DNA of 10,244 nucleotides from Anaerolineae bacterium (GTDB taxonomy: Bacteria; Chloroflexota; Anaerolineae; Aggregatilineales; Phototrophicaceae), in NCBI GenBank assembly GCA_014379235.1, contig JACMMD010000149.1, forward strand, positions 1 through 10,244. The letters run 5' to 3'. Positions 1 through 6,227 of the stretch are shown piece by piece (position 1 is the first letter of the stretch; every line of letters begins with the position of its first letter). Made by a program: the position numbers and the translations under genes. The notes beneath the pieces were generated by a model. The model was not told the origin of the DNA, searched no databases, and was given only the letters and a program-made list of their open reading frames with translations.

Positions 1-1255
1 CGAGCGCCAGATCCGCCTGACCATTGGCGACAAGATCAATCGCATTGTCGGCGCTGTTAGGGATGAACTCCACCGGAACGCGCCAGCGCGCCGCCACCGC
101 TTCCATCACCTGACGCTGCACCGTGTCGAACAAGCGCTGGCTTTCCGTCGCGTCTTCGGGCAGATCGTTCAAGCCAGCCACACGCACAGGTTGGCCGCTC
201 TGCAAACGCGGCGTTACGGGCTGCGTGGGATACGGAACGCTGGTCGAAAACTGCGCTGGCTGCGGCGCTTCATCGCCTAGCCCATCCCATACCGTGATTG
301 CGTCTTCGGGATATTGCAGGTTCGGGAAGTTCGCCCCATAGATTTCTTCCATGCGACCATTTTCAGCGAGGTATTGCAGCGTCCGGTTGACGAGATTACG
401 CAGGTTCACATCCTGCCGCCGCACCGCAATTGCATATGGTTCGGGGGCGACGGGTTCCTCAACGAACTTGGCCAATCCCGGCTGTGCCACACTTAAGCGA
501 TTCAGCGTCACTTGACTGTCTACCAAGCCATCAATCTCGCTGGCAAGCAGCGCTGAAAACGCCTGATCGATGGTGAGATACGTTCGCACGTTGATGTTGA
601 TACCGGAGCGCTGACGCCACGCTTCCACCGCTGCCTCGCTGCGCCGACCAAGCACTACGCCAATGTTACGATCAGCCATATGGGCCAATATACTCGCCCC
701 GTCATCGTTACGAACCAGCATCGACTGATTATCGTAGTAATAGGTCTGGCTGAACTCTACTACTGCGTCGAGTTCACGGTGATGCACCTGCCCGGCGATC
801 AGCAAATCCACCGCGCCAGCACGCAGCATGTCAATCGCCGTTTGCCGCGTGACCTGCTCCAATTCAACCTCGACGGCCCACGCTTCCGCGATGCTGCGCG
901 CAAGGTCCGCGTCGAAGCCTGTCACATCGCCGCGAATGTTCAACTCGCCAAACGGCGGCGCGTTGTAGAGTATGCCTATACGCACCTTGCCCTCACTTTG
1001 AATCCGCGCCAGCCCCGACTCTGACAGCAGCGCATCCGTCACACCTGCGTCAGGCGCGGGTACGAGCGTCGGCGGCACGAGCGTCGGCGCGATTGACTGC
1101 GCGTAGAGCAGCGTCGGCTGTCCGGCAAAAACCCCGCCGAGTTGCAGCAGACCGATCAATGTGAGCAGAGAAAACAGTGGAAAGGCAGAGAACGGATTAA
1201 ACGTCCGGCGTTGAGGTTTTACTTGCAGTTGGGGTTGCTGATCGTGAGTTGTCAT
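1..1255 (-). CDS. Secreted solute-binding protein with tandem family-3 domains (3' end cut by window)
   Basis: Translating the minus strand from the ATG at 1255 gives 418 open codons with no stop before the window edge. Residues about 20-50 form a hydrophobic signal peptide or anchor, followed by a Pro/Thr-rich linker. Residues about 85-315 match the SBP_bac_3 fold of amino-acid-type ABC transporter binding proteins: the opening strand GKVRIGILYNAPPFGE, then GFDADLARSIAEAW, then VEFSQTYYYDNQSMLV, and a closing helix around NGRMEEIYGANFP. After a linker rich in Pro, Gln and Thr, a second similar domain starts near residue 354 (QPVRVAGLNDLPE) and continues to the edge. Such proteins capture small polar ligands outside the membrane. 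No permease or ATPase gene lies on this side of it, so transport is unproven and a sensory role is possible. The start overlaps the end of nadD by 59 bases. The ligand is unknown. Confidence 0.85.
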   Translation of the reverse strand, partial: MTTHDQQPQLQVKPQRRTFNPFSAFPLFSLLTLIGLLQLGGVFAGQPTLLYAQSIAPTLVPPTLVPAPDAGVTDALLSESGLARIQSEGKVRIGILYNAPPFGELNIRGDVTGFDADLARSIAEAWAVEVELEQVTRQTAIDMLRAGAVDLLIAGQVHHRELDAVVEFSQTYYYDNQSMLVRNDDGASILAHMADRNIGVVLGRRSEAAVEAWRQRSGININVRTYLTIDQAFSALLASEIDGLVDSQVTLNRLSVAQPGLAKFVEEPVAPEPYAIAVRRQDVNLRNLVNRTLQYLAENGRMEEIYGANFPNLQYPEDAITVWDGLGDEAPQPAQFSTSVPYPTQPVTPRLQSGQPVRVAGLNDLPEDATESQRLFDTVQRQVMEAVAARWRVPVEFIPNSADNAIDLVANGQADLAL

Positions 1256-1850
1256 GTTTATAGATCTCATGCGCTGTGATATACGCTAAGACCGCCTGCG
1301 GCACGAGATAGCGCACACTCATGCCATATTGCAAGCGGTTCACGATTTCGGTTGACGAAATTTCCAGCAGCGGCGCGTTGATGATGACGGCGCGTTCGGC
1401 CAGCCCCGGCAGTACGGTTTCGTGCATCGACGGATAGATGTTCTCCGGCGGGCGGCGCATGATGGCCAATTTGGCTAACTGCATCAACTGCTGTGGGCGA
1501 TCCCAGTTCGGCAGGTCTGCGAACGAATCGCCGCCCATGACGAAGTAAAGCTCCGCTTCGGGATACTGCGACTGGATGATCTGCACCATACTGACAGTGT
1601 AATGCGGACCGGGGCGGTCTACGTCTACCCGCGAGATGCTGAAATTGGCGTTACTGTGTACCGCCAGTTCCAGCATTTTGAGACGATGCTCAATCGAGAT
1701 GATCTCTTGATTCATTTTATGCGGTGGGTCTGCCGCAGGCACGAACAACAAATGCGACAGCGCGAACGCTTCTATCGCATATTCCGCGAGAATCAAATGC
1801 CCCAAGTGGGGAGGGTCAAACGTGCCGCCAAGGATGCCGATTCGCTGCAT
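1197..1850 (-). CDS. nadD: Nicotinate-nucleotide adenylyltransferase
   Basis: This 217-residue protein should transfer the AMP moiety of ATP to nicotinate mononucleotide, giving deamido-NAD in the cytoplasmic NAD pathway. The nucleotidyltransferase signature is complete: GGTFDPPHLGH at residues 8-18 carries the HxGH motif. The substrate-side segment FVPAADPPHK lies at 36-45, MGGDSFADLPNW at 105-116, and the C-terminal ISSTEIVNRL at 164-173 corresponds to the family's ISSTxIR motif. Length is near the family norm of about 190-215. The last 17 or so residues (rich in Ser, Thr, Ala) lie beyond the conserved core, and their codons coincide with the start of the next gene. The start is 15 bases after the obg stop with no clear ribosome binding site, which suggests coupled translation. 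Obg and NadD are common neighbours in bacteria; the often adjacent rsfS is absent here. Confidence 0.96.
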   Translation of the reverse strand: MQRIGILGGTFDPPHLGHLILAEYAIEAFALSHLLFVPAADPPHKMNQEIISIEHRLKMLELAVHSNANFSISRVDVDRPGPHYTVSMVQIIQSQYPEAELYFVMGGDSFADLPNWDRPQQLMQLAKLAIMRRPPENIYPSMHETVLPGLAERAVIINAPLLEISSTEIVNRLQYGMSVRYLVPQAVLAYITAHEIYKHDNSRSATPTASKTSTPDV

Positions 1851-1865
1851 GGAGGGTTACGCCGC

Positions 1866-3128
1866 CTAATCCGACCATTCCAGTTCATATTCACCGATGT
1901 ATACCGTATCGCCCACTTCAACGCCAGCCTGCGTCAAAGCGGCGGAAATGCCGAGCGTTTCCAGAATATTCTGGAAGCGCATCACGGCCTGATCGTAATC
2001 CCAATAGGTCATCGCCGCCGCCCGCTCGATACGCTTGCCAGTGACGCGGTACACACCATCGCCTTCTTTGGTCACCGTGAAAGCGAACTCGTCTTCTGGC
2101 AGTTCGTAAACGGGTATCGTGACCGCTTCAACTTCGAAACGCTCTGGCATGGAGTCCATCGTGCGGAAGATGCGCTGCGTCAGGTCGCGCACGTTTTCCT
2201 GCGTGGCCGCCGAAATGGCCATCGGGCGAACGCCGCGCGCCTTTAAAGCCTTCTCAACTTGCGGCCAACGCTCTTGCGCCTCTGGTAAGTCCATTTTGGT
2301 GAACACCACAATTTGCGTTCTCTCGCCCAGACGCTCGTCATAGAGCGCCAGTTCCGTATTGATCTGGCTGTAATCGGCTAATGGCTCTGCGCTTGCGCCA
2401 TCGAGCAAATGAACCAGCAGCCGCGTCCGCTGAATATGGCGCAAAAACGCATGACCAAGGCCAACGCCCATATGTGCGCCCTCGATCAAGCCGGGGATAT
2501 CGGCCACAACCAGATCGCGGTCATCGTAGATCATCACACCGAGATTGGGTTCAAGCGTCGTAAACGGGTAATCCGCGATCTTGGGCTTGGCATTGGTCAG
2601 CACCGACAGCAGCGTTGATTTGCCTGCGTTCGGCACACCCACGAGGCCCACATCCGCGATCAGTTTGAGTTCCAGTTTCAGCCAGCGCTCATGTCCGGGT
2701 TCGCCTTTTTCAGCGACACGCGGCGCTTGATTAGCAGCCGTAGCGAAGCGCGCATTGCCACGCCCACCACGTCCACCTTTCAAGATCACGATACGATCAT
2801 CGGGGCGCACAAGGTCAGCGATAGGTGCGTCTGTTTCAGCATCACGAACCACTGTTCCCGGCGGCACTTCAACGACTAGATCGTCGGAGCTTGCCCCCGT
2901 TTTGCGGCTGGAGCCACCCCGTTCACCCGAATTCGCCTTGAAGTGAATGCCCTTTTCAAAACGGGCAAGCGTGGTCAATTTTGGGTTCACTTGCAGAATG
3001 ACGCTGCCGCCATGCCCGCCGTCGCCGCCAGACGGGCCGCCGCGTGGCACATACTTCTCGCGGCGAAATGTCATCATACCGTCGCCGCCATCGCCGCTGC
3101 GGACGTAGATTTTTACTTCATCAAGCAT
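1866..3128 (-). CDS. obgE: Obg family GTPase ObgE/CgtA
   Basis: This 420-residue GTPase acts in late assembly of the 50S ribosomal subunit and in growth control. Three domains are visible. The Gly-rich Obg fold spans about 1-158 (SGDGGDGMMTFRREKYVPRG near the start). The G domain spans about 159-330, with P-loop GVPNAGKST at 164-172, switch region YPFTTLEPNLG at 187-197, DIPGLIEGA at 210-218 and AISA at 304-307. A C-terminal OCT domain spans about 338-420, ending YIGEYELEWSD; it occurs only in some lineages, including Chloroflexota and Firmicutes. The base-specificity motif reads TKMD at 277-280 instead of the usual NKxD. The ATG is preceded by GTGAGAGTACG on the coding strand, a modest GAGAG-type ribosome binding site. 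It sits 57 bases after the SDR gene and 15 before nadD, so the three are probably co-transcribed. Confidence 0.97.
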   Translation of the reverse strand: MLDEVKIYVRSGDGGDGMMTFRREKYVPRGGPSGGDGGHGGSVILQVNPKLTTLARFEKGIHFKANSGERGGSSRKTGASSDDLVVEVPPGTVVRDAETDAPIADLVRPDDRIVILKGGRGGRGNARFATAANQAPRVAEKGEPGHERWLKLELKLIADVGLVGVPNAGKSTLLSVLTNAKPKIADYPFTTLEPNLGVMIYDDRDLVVADIPGLIEGAHMGVGLGHAFLRHIQRTRLLVHLLDGASAEPLADYSQINTELALYDERLGERTQIVVFTKMDLPEAQERWPQVEKALKARGVRPMAISAATQENVRDLTQRIFRTMDSMPERFEVEAVTIPVYELPEDEFAFTVTKEGDGVYRVTGKRIERAAAMTYWDYDQAVMRFQNILETLGISAALTQAGVEVGDTVYIGEYELEWSD

Positions 3129-3161
3129 CGTACTCTCACATCATTTACTACAGTCAAACAC

Positions 3162-3177
3162 GTAGGTTTGTACCTAC
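3162..3177. repeat. Short inverted repeat in the gap before obgE
   Basis: GTAGGT at 3162-3167 and ACCTAC at 3172-3177 form a perfect 6-bp inverted repeat around a 4-base loop. Two further wobble pairs are possible in RNA of the coding (minus) strand. It lies between the SDR stop and the obgE start. No U-tract follows it, so it is not a standard terminator. It could be an RNA processing or stability element, or chance. Confidence 0.4.
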
Positions 3178-3185
3178 ACTGCTGC

Positions 3186-4199
3186 TTATGCTTCCGTATC
3201 CGAACAATCTGCTTCCGGCCATACTTGTGGCCTGCCAGCGCGATACCACGCAATCGTCCGGCGCGCACCTTCGCGGAAGTCTATCGGCGCAAAACTAAGT
3301 TCACGCCGCGCCTTTTCGCTAGAGACGCGCCAGCTATTATACACGTAGGAACGCAGATTGATGGGCCAGAATGGTTCTCGCCGTGTCACATTCGAGAGCG
3401 CAGTCATCGCCCGCGCCGTCGCAATCCCCAACCAGCCGGGAATCGGCATTCGCGGCCAACGCAAATGCGCCTCTTCGCAGATGATGTCAAACGCTTCTTT
3501 GTGCGAAATCGACTCGCCGCACACGTTATAAACTTCGCCAGCGTGTCCATGTTCCAGAGCCAAAAGTGCCGCTTGCGCCGCGTCGCCAATGTACACCGGA
3601 AAAATCATATTGCGCCCGCCATCAACCTGCATGATGATGCCGCGCATCGGGTCTTTGAAAAACAGCCGGTTGAAAGCGTACTCCCCAAACGGGCCATAAT
3701 ATGCGCCGGGACGCAGTATCACAATTGGCAAGCCATGATCGCTCTGATAACGCATGGCCACAGCCTCGGCGTTCAGCTTACTTTGTTGATACGGGTCAGC
3801 GGGTTTGGCCGGAGTACATTCGTCAATCAGCTCATCCGGTTTAGGCTGGCCGATTACGGCAATCGTTGAAACGTGGACGATGCGCTCCACCCCCGCCACT
3901 AATGCCGCCGCGAAAACGCTCTCCGCGCCCTGTGTGTTGGTCGCTTGGAACTCCTCAGCACTGCCCCAGAAGCGAAACATGCCGCCCGCATGGATGAGGT
4001 ACTTGCAACCCTGCATAGCGCTGGTCAATGCTTGTTGATCGCGCACGTCACCGCGAATTACTTCGACATGCGGAAAACGTCGCAGCCATGTGTTTGCTTC
4101 GGGGTGGCGTGTCAGCACACGCACCGAATGACCAGCGCGGCACAACATCGGCACAAGATGATGGCCCAGAAAGCCGCTTCCACCTGTCACAAATATCAT
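3186..4199 (-). CDS. NAD(P)-dependent epimerase/dehydratase, extended SDR family
   Basis: The 337-residue protein has the Rossmann dinucleotide-binding motif TGGSGFLG at residues 5-12. GDVRD at 50-54 is the usual adenine-ring contact. The catalytic set of an extended short-chain dehydrogenase is present: Ser111 in HVSTIAVIG, and Tyr137/Lys141 in DPYQQSKLNAE. The segment ILRPGAYYGP at 161-170 and the C-terminal NSWRVSSEKARRELSFAP are typical of the branch containing dihydroflavonol-reductase-like, 3-beta-hydroxysteroid-dehydrogenase-like and HpnA-like sugar or terpenoid dehydrogenases. The substrate cannot be assigned. No membrane segment or signal peptide is seen, so it is cytoplasmic. The start at 4199 directly gives the beta strand MIFVTGG, the normal N-terminus for the family. 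No strong ribosome binding site precedes it. It lies 52 bases after the small membrane-protein gene, with a hairpin in the gap, and 57 before obgE. Confidence 0.93.
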   Translation of the reverse strand: MIFVTGGSGFLGHHLVPMLCRAGHSVRVLTRHPEANTWLRRFPHVEVIRGDVRDQQALTSAMQGCKYLIHAGGMFRFWGSAEEFQATNTQGAESVFAAALVAGVERIVHVSTIAVIGQPKPDELIDECTPAKPADPYQQSKLNAEAVAMRYQSDHGLPIVILRPGAYYGPFGEYAFNRLFFKDPMRGIIMQVDGGRNMIFPVYIGDAAQAALLALEHGHAGEVYNVCGESISHKEAFDIICEEAHLRWPRMPIPGWLGIATARAMTALSNVTRREPFWPINLRSYVYNSWRVSSEKARRELSFAPIDFREGARRTIAWYRAGRPQVWPEADCSDTEA

Positions 4200-4222
4200 T
4201 GTCAGCTAGTCTCGACGGGTTG

Positions 4223-4244
4223 TGTGCCGATGACTATCGGCACA
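4223..4244. repeat. Perfect 9-bp hairpin between the membrane-protein and SDR genes
   Basis: TGTGCCGAT (4223-4231) and ATCGGCACA (4236-4244) are exact reverse complements separated by the loop GACT. The stem is GC-rich and sits wholly inside the 52-base gap, starting 24 bases before the SDR ATG on the coding strand. The sequence downstream on that strand (CAACCCGTC) has no T-run, so intrinsic termination is unlikely. An intercistronic processing, stability or attenuation role is an inference. Confidence 0.65.
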
Positions 4245-4251
4245 AAGAGGA

Positions 4252-4890
4252 TCAATTATCGCGTCCAACAACCGTTGGCAGCACCGAAAGCAGTTGAATA
4301 CGGCGCGACGTTTTGTGGTGCGTCCAACCCAATGGCAGTTCTTGAATGAACTTCTCGATCTTCCAGCGCTTCGCATCCGTGTCGTAAAGCATCTGGTAAA
4401 CCACCGCGCCGTCGCCCAAATCCTGCGTATGCAGGCGTCGCTGCGATTGATGATCGTAAGTCGCCATACGCCGCTGTGACTGGCAGTCCACCACCAAACA
4501 GCGTTCGCCATCTTCTGAAAATAGGCGCACTTCAATTTGGTGATCGCAGCGCAGAACGCCGAGGCAGTATGGCGCACGACTGCGGCGATACTGTGCCAAC
4601 AGTTTTTGCTGTCGTTTTAAGGCATCTCCGGTCAGATACACCGCCGCGCCAGCCACCTGCTGTGACCAACTCAGCATCGCGCTTTCCTGAAGCCAGCGAA
4701 TCGCCGACGTATAATCTGAACTCACTTGTTGTAAAACGTCGTCAGGAGCCATCCACTCCGCCTTAAGAGCCACTCCGGCATTCACGCGACGCAGTTTATT
4801 CGACCAAGGCACCTGTCCTTTGCCACTTAAAGAAAGCATCAGGACGATAGCTACCAGAACCACCATCAGCGCCACCACTACCGGCATCAT
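4252..4890 (-). CDS. Small membrane-anchored protein of unknown function
   Basis: This 212-residue protein begins with one hydrophobic helix (residues about 2-22, rich in Val, Leu and Met) followed by Gly-Lys and a basic stretch, as in a single N-terminal membrane anchor. There is no lipobox. The remainder is soluble, with an Ala/Gln-rich helical part (about 50-105) and a beta-rich C-terminal part (about 107-190). That part contains a twice-used SQRR element (138-141 and 149-152) and ends RWKIEKFIQELPLGW. The pattern of an exposed beta sheet ending in W-K-I resembles small NTF2-like domains, but this is a weak fold impression and I do not recognise the family. Start: ATG 4890 is preceded by CAGGTC ten bases upstream, and the next codon is also ATG, so either may be used. 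It lies 95 bases after the pseudo-receiver gene, in the same direction. Confidence 0.8.
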   Translation of the reverse strand: MMPVVVALMVVLVAIVLMLSLSGKGQVPWSNKLRRVNAGVALKAEWMAPDDVLQQVSSDYTSAIRWLQESAMLSWSQQVAGAAVYLTGDALKRQQKLLAQYRRSRAPYCLGVLRCDHQIEVRLFSEDGERCLVVDCQSQRRMATYDHQSQRRLHTQDLGDGAVVYQMLYDTDAKRWKIEKFIQELPLGWTHHKTSRRIQLLSVLPTVVGRDN

Positions 4891-4911
4891 CGCAAATGAC
4901 CTGTGACTTCT

Positions 4912-4928
4912 ATCACTCGTCTAGTGAT
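4912..4928. repeat. Inverted repeat upstream of the small membrane-protein gene
   Basis: ATCACT at 4912-4917 and AGTGAT at 4923-4928 are exact reverse complements separated by CGTCT. The element lies 22 bases before the start codon of the 212-residue protein. It falls just downstream of a weak promoter-like pair, where an operator or a 5'-leader hairpin would sit. The function is inferred only. Confidence 0.4.
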
Positions 4929-4931
4929 TTG

Positions 4932-4960
4932 ACTTTACCAATCGAATGAGCAAAGCGCAA
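4932..4960 (-). promoter_or_regulatory. Weak sigma-70-like promoter candidate
   Basis: On the minus strand TTGCGC (4960-4955) and TAAAGT (4937-4932) are separated by exactly 17 bases, each matching four of six consensus positions. It would start transcription near 4925, inside the inverted repeat at 4912-4928, and drive the small membrane-protein gene. A match of this quality can arise by chance. Confidence 0.25.
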
Positions 4961-4985
4961 CGGTCATATAGATTGTCAGAATTAG

Positions 4986-6143
4986 TTAAGCCGTTTCGGT
5001 GTTGAAGGTGTCTTGCTCATCGCTGTGGGGTTCATCGTGTAAATCGTCTTGAGGAGTGCGTGGCGTTTCATTCGGCGGTGCTTCCAATGTCTCGTCGAGC
5101 GTGTCGCCGGAACTCTCGCCCTGTGTCTCAGCGTGGTGAACTTTGAGCGTCATCCACAGGCTCTGGCGAAGTCGCGCCATGCTCACGGGCATCGTCAGGT
5201 AAACATCGACCTTAGCGACAGTAAGCGCGAACGCCTGATCGTTGGTAGTCGCGCTGCTGGGTGCGATCACGACCACAGGCAGCCCCCGCAGAAAGTCGAC
5301 CTCTTTGATCTTGCCAAGCATTTCCCAGCCGTGCATATCGGAAAGCTGTAAATCCATCACCAGCATATTTGGATCGCAGTCCTCAAGCAGCTTGATCGCA
5401 TCAGCCGCCGATGCTGCTTTGCGGATGTCGAGCTTCATGTCTCTTAGCAGTGTGTGAATCTGGGTGTGTTCCGGCTCATTGAGTCCTACCAACACCACCC
5501 GTTTATCTTTCGTGACCGATGTATCGGTTTGGCTGGCGATAAGCGCAGCCAGATCGGAGATTTCCAACACGCTCTCGCTGGCAGGCGCGGCTTCAGCTTC
5601 GAGGCGCGTGATCTCGATAAATGCCACTGCGGAATGTTGGAACAATTCCGGTGCGCGGGTCAGCAGTTTCTTTTGGGCGTTTTCTGCATCACGTAACTGC
5701 GAAAAAGGGATATGCTCTTTGCCCATCACCGCGATGAGATTGCCTTTACCATACGCGGTGAATTCATCAGACAAACCAATTTCTGCCAGTGTCGATTCGA
5801 CTACTGGCAGATCATCGGTTGGCAGTGTTGTATTGATGTAATACGAACGGACGCGGTTGCTGGTGCGCTCCTGCGTTTTGACGTTGGTAAAACGCTGGCG
5901 CTCTGGCAAAGCGAAAAGCCATACATAGTTTCGATTGTACGCTTCGACCCGACCCGCCGCTTTGAGCTGGTTTAACTCATAGTCATTGATCTGGTGACCG
6001 AAATCTTGCTCATCGAAGTATTTGTAATTGCCAGTCAGTAACTCCTGTATCCGCGTTTCGTCCCATTGAACAACAAATGTGCCATCTTCCAGCACAAAGA
6101 CGAAATGTCGTGGAACAGCGGTGCCACTGAGTACTTTGCTCAT
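4986..6143 (-). CDS. Two-part protein with degenerate response-regulator receiver domain
   Basis: The 385-residue protein has three parts. Residues 1-200 are an unrecognised region with alternating beta strands and helices (FVFVLEDGTFVVQWDE at 14-29, RSYYINTTLPTDDLP at 99-113). Residues about 214-335 have the length and secondary-structure order of a CheY-like receiver. Residues 340-385 are an acidic, Pro/Thr-rich, probably disordered tail. In the receiver, Asp264 (VMDLQLSDMHGWEML) sits at the phosphoacceptor position. The acidic pair, however, is Gly220-Leu221 (RVVLVGLNEPE), the switch Thr/Ser is Ala294, and the conserved Lys is Met318 (YLTMPVS). Phosphorylation should therefore be poor or absent. 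There is no DNA-binding output domain, membrane segment or signal peptide. It follows the AAA+ gene by 84 bases on the same strand, which suggests a shared transcript and perhaps a shared function. No ribosome binding site is evident. Confidence 0.85.
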   Translation of the reverse strand: MSKVLSGTAVPRHFVFVLEDGTFVVQWDETRIQELLTGNYKYFDEQDFGHQINDYELNQLKAAGRVEAYNRNYVWLFALPERQRFTNVKTQERTSNRVRSYYINTTLPTDDLPVVESTLAEIGLSDEFTAYGKGNLIAVMGKEHIPFSQLRDAENAQKKLLTRAPELFQHSAVAFIEITRLEAEAAPASESVLEISDLAALIASQTDTSVTKDKRVVLVGLNEPEHTQIHTLLRDMKLDIRKAASAADAIKLLEDCDPNMLVMDLQLSDMHGWEMLGKIKEVDFLRGLPVVVIAPSSATTNDQAFALTVAKVDVYLTMPVSMARLRQSLWMTLKVHHAETQGESSGDTLDETLEAPPNETPRTPQDDLHDEPHSDEQDTFNTETA

Positions 6144-6176
6144 TAGTAAACAACACGGTCACGTCTGCTATGGTAT

Positions 6177-6201
6177 GTCACAGCGCAGGCGCAGCTTTGA
6201 C
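6177..6201. repeat. Imperfect hairpin between the AAA+ and pseudo-receiver genes
   Basis: GTCA (6177-6180) pairs with TGAC (6198-6201), and AGC (6182-6184) pairs with GCT (6194-6196), with one mismatch and a 9-base GC-rich loop. It is inside the 84-base gap. No T-run follows on either strand, so it is not a convincing terminator. Confidence 0.3.
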
Positions 6202-6227
6202 CATGCAGGCTGAAATCCCCCGCCCGC

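Noticed and set aside
1602..2246. Plus-strand open frame of 214 codons
   Set aside because: Antisense shadow of nadD and obgE; Arg/His-rich composition typical of a complementary frame.
2943..3869. Plus-strand open frame of 308 codons
   Set aside because: It lies opposite obgE and the SDR gene, has no recognisable domain, and both minus-strand genes have intact family motifs throughout.
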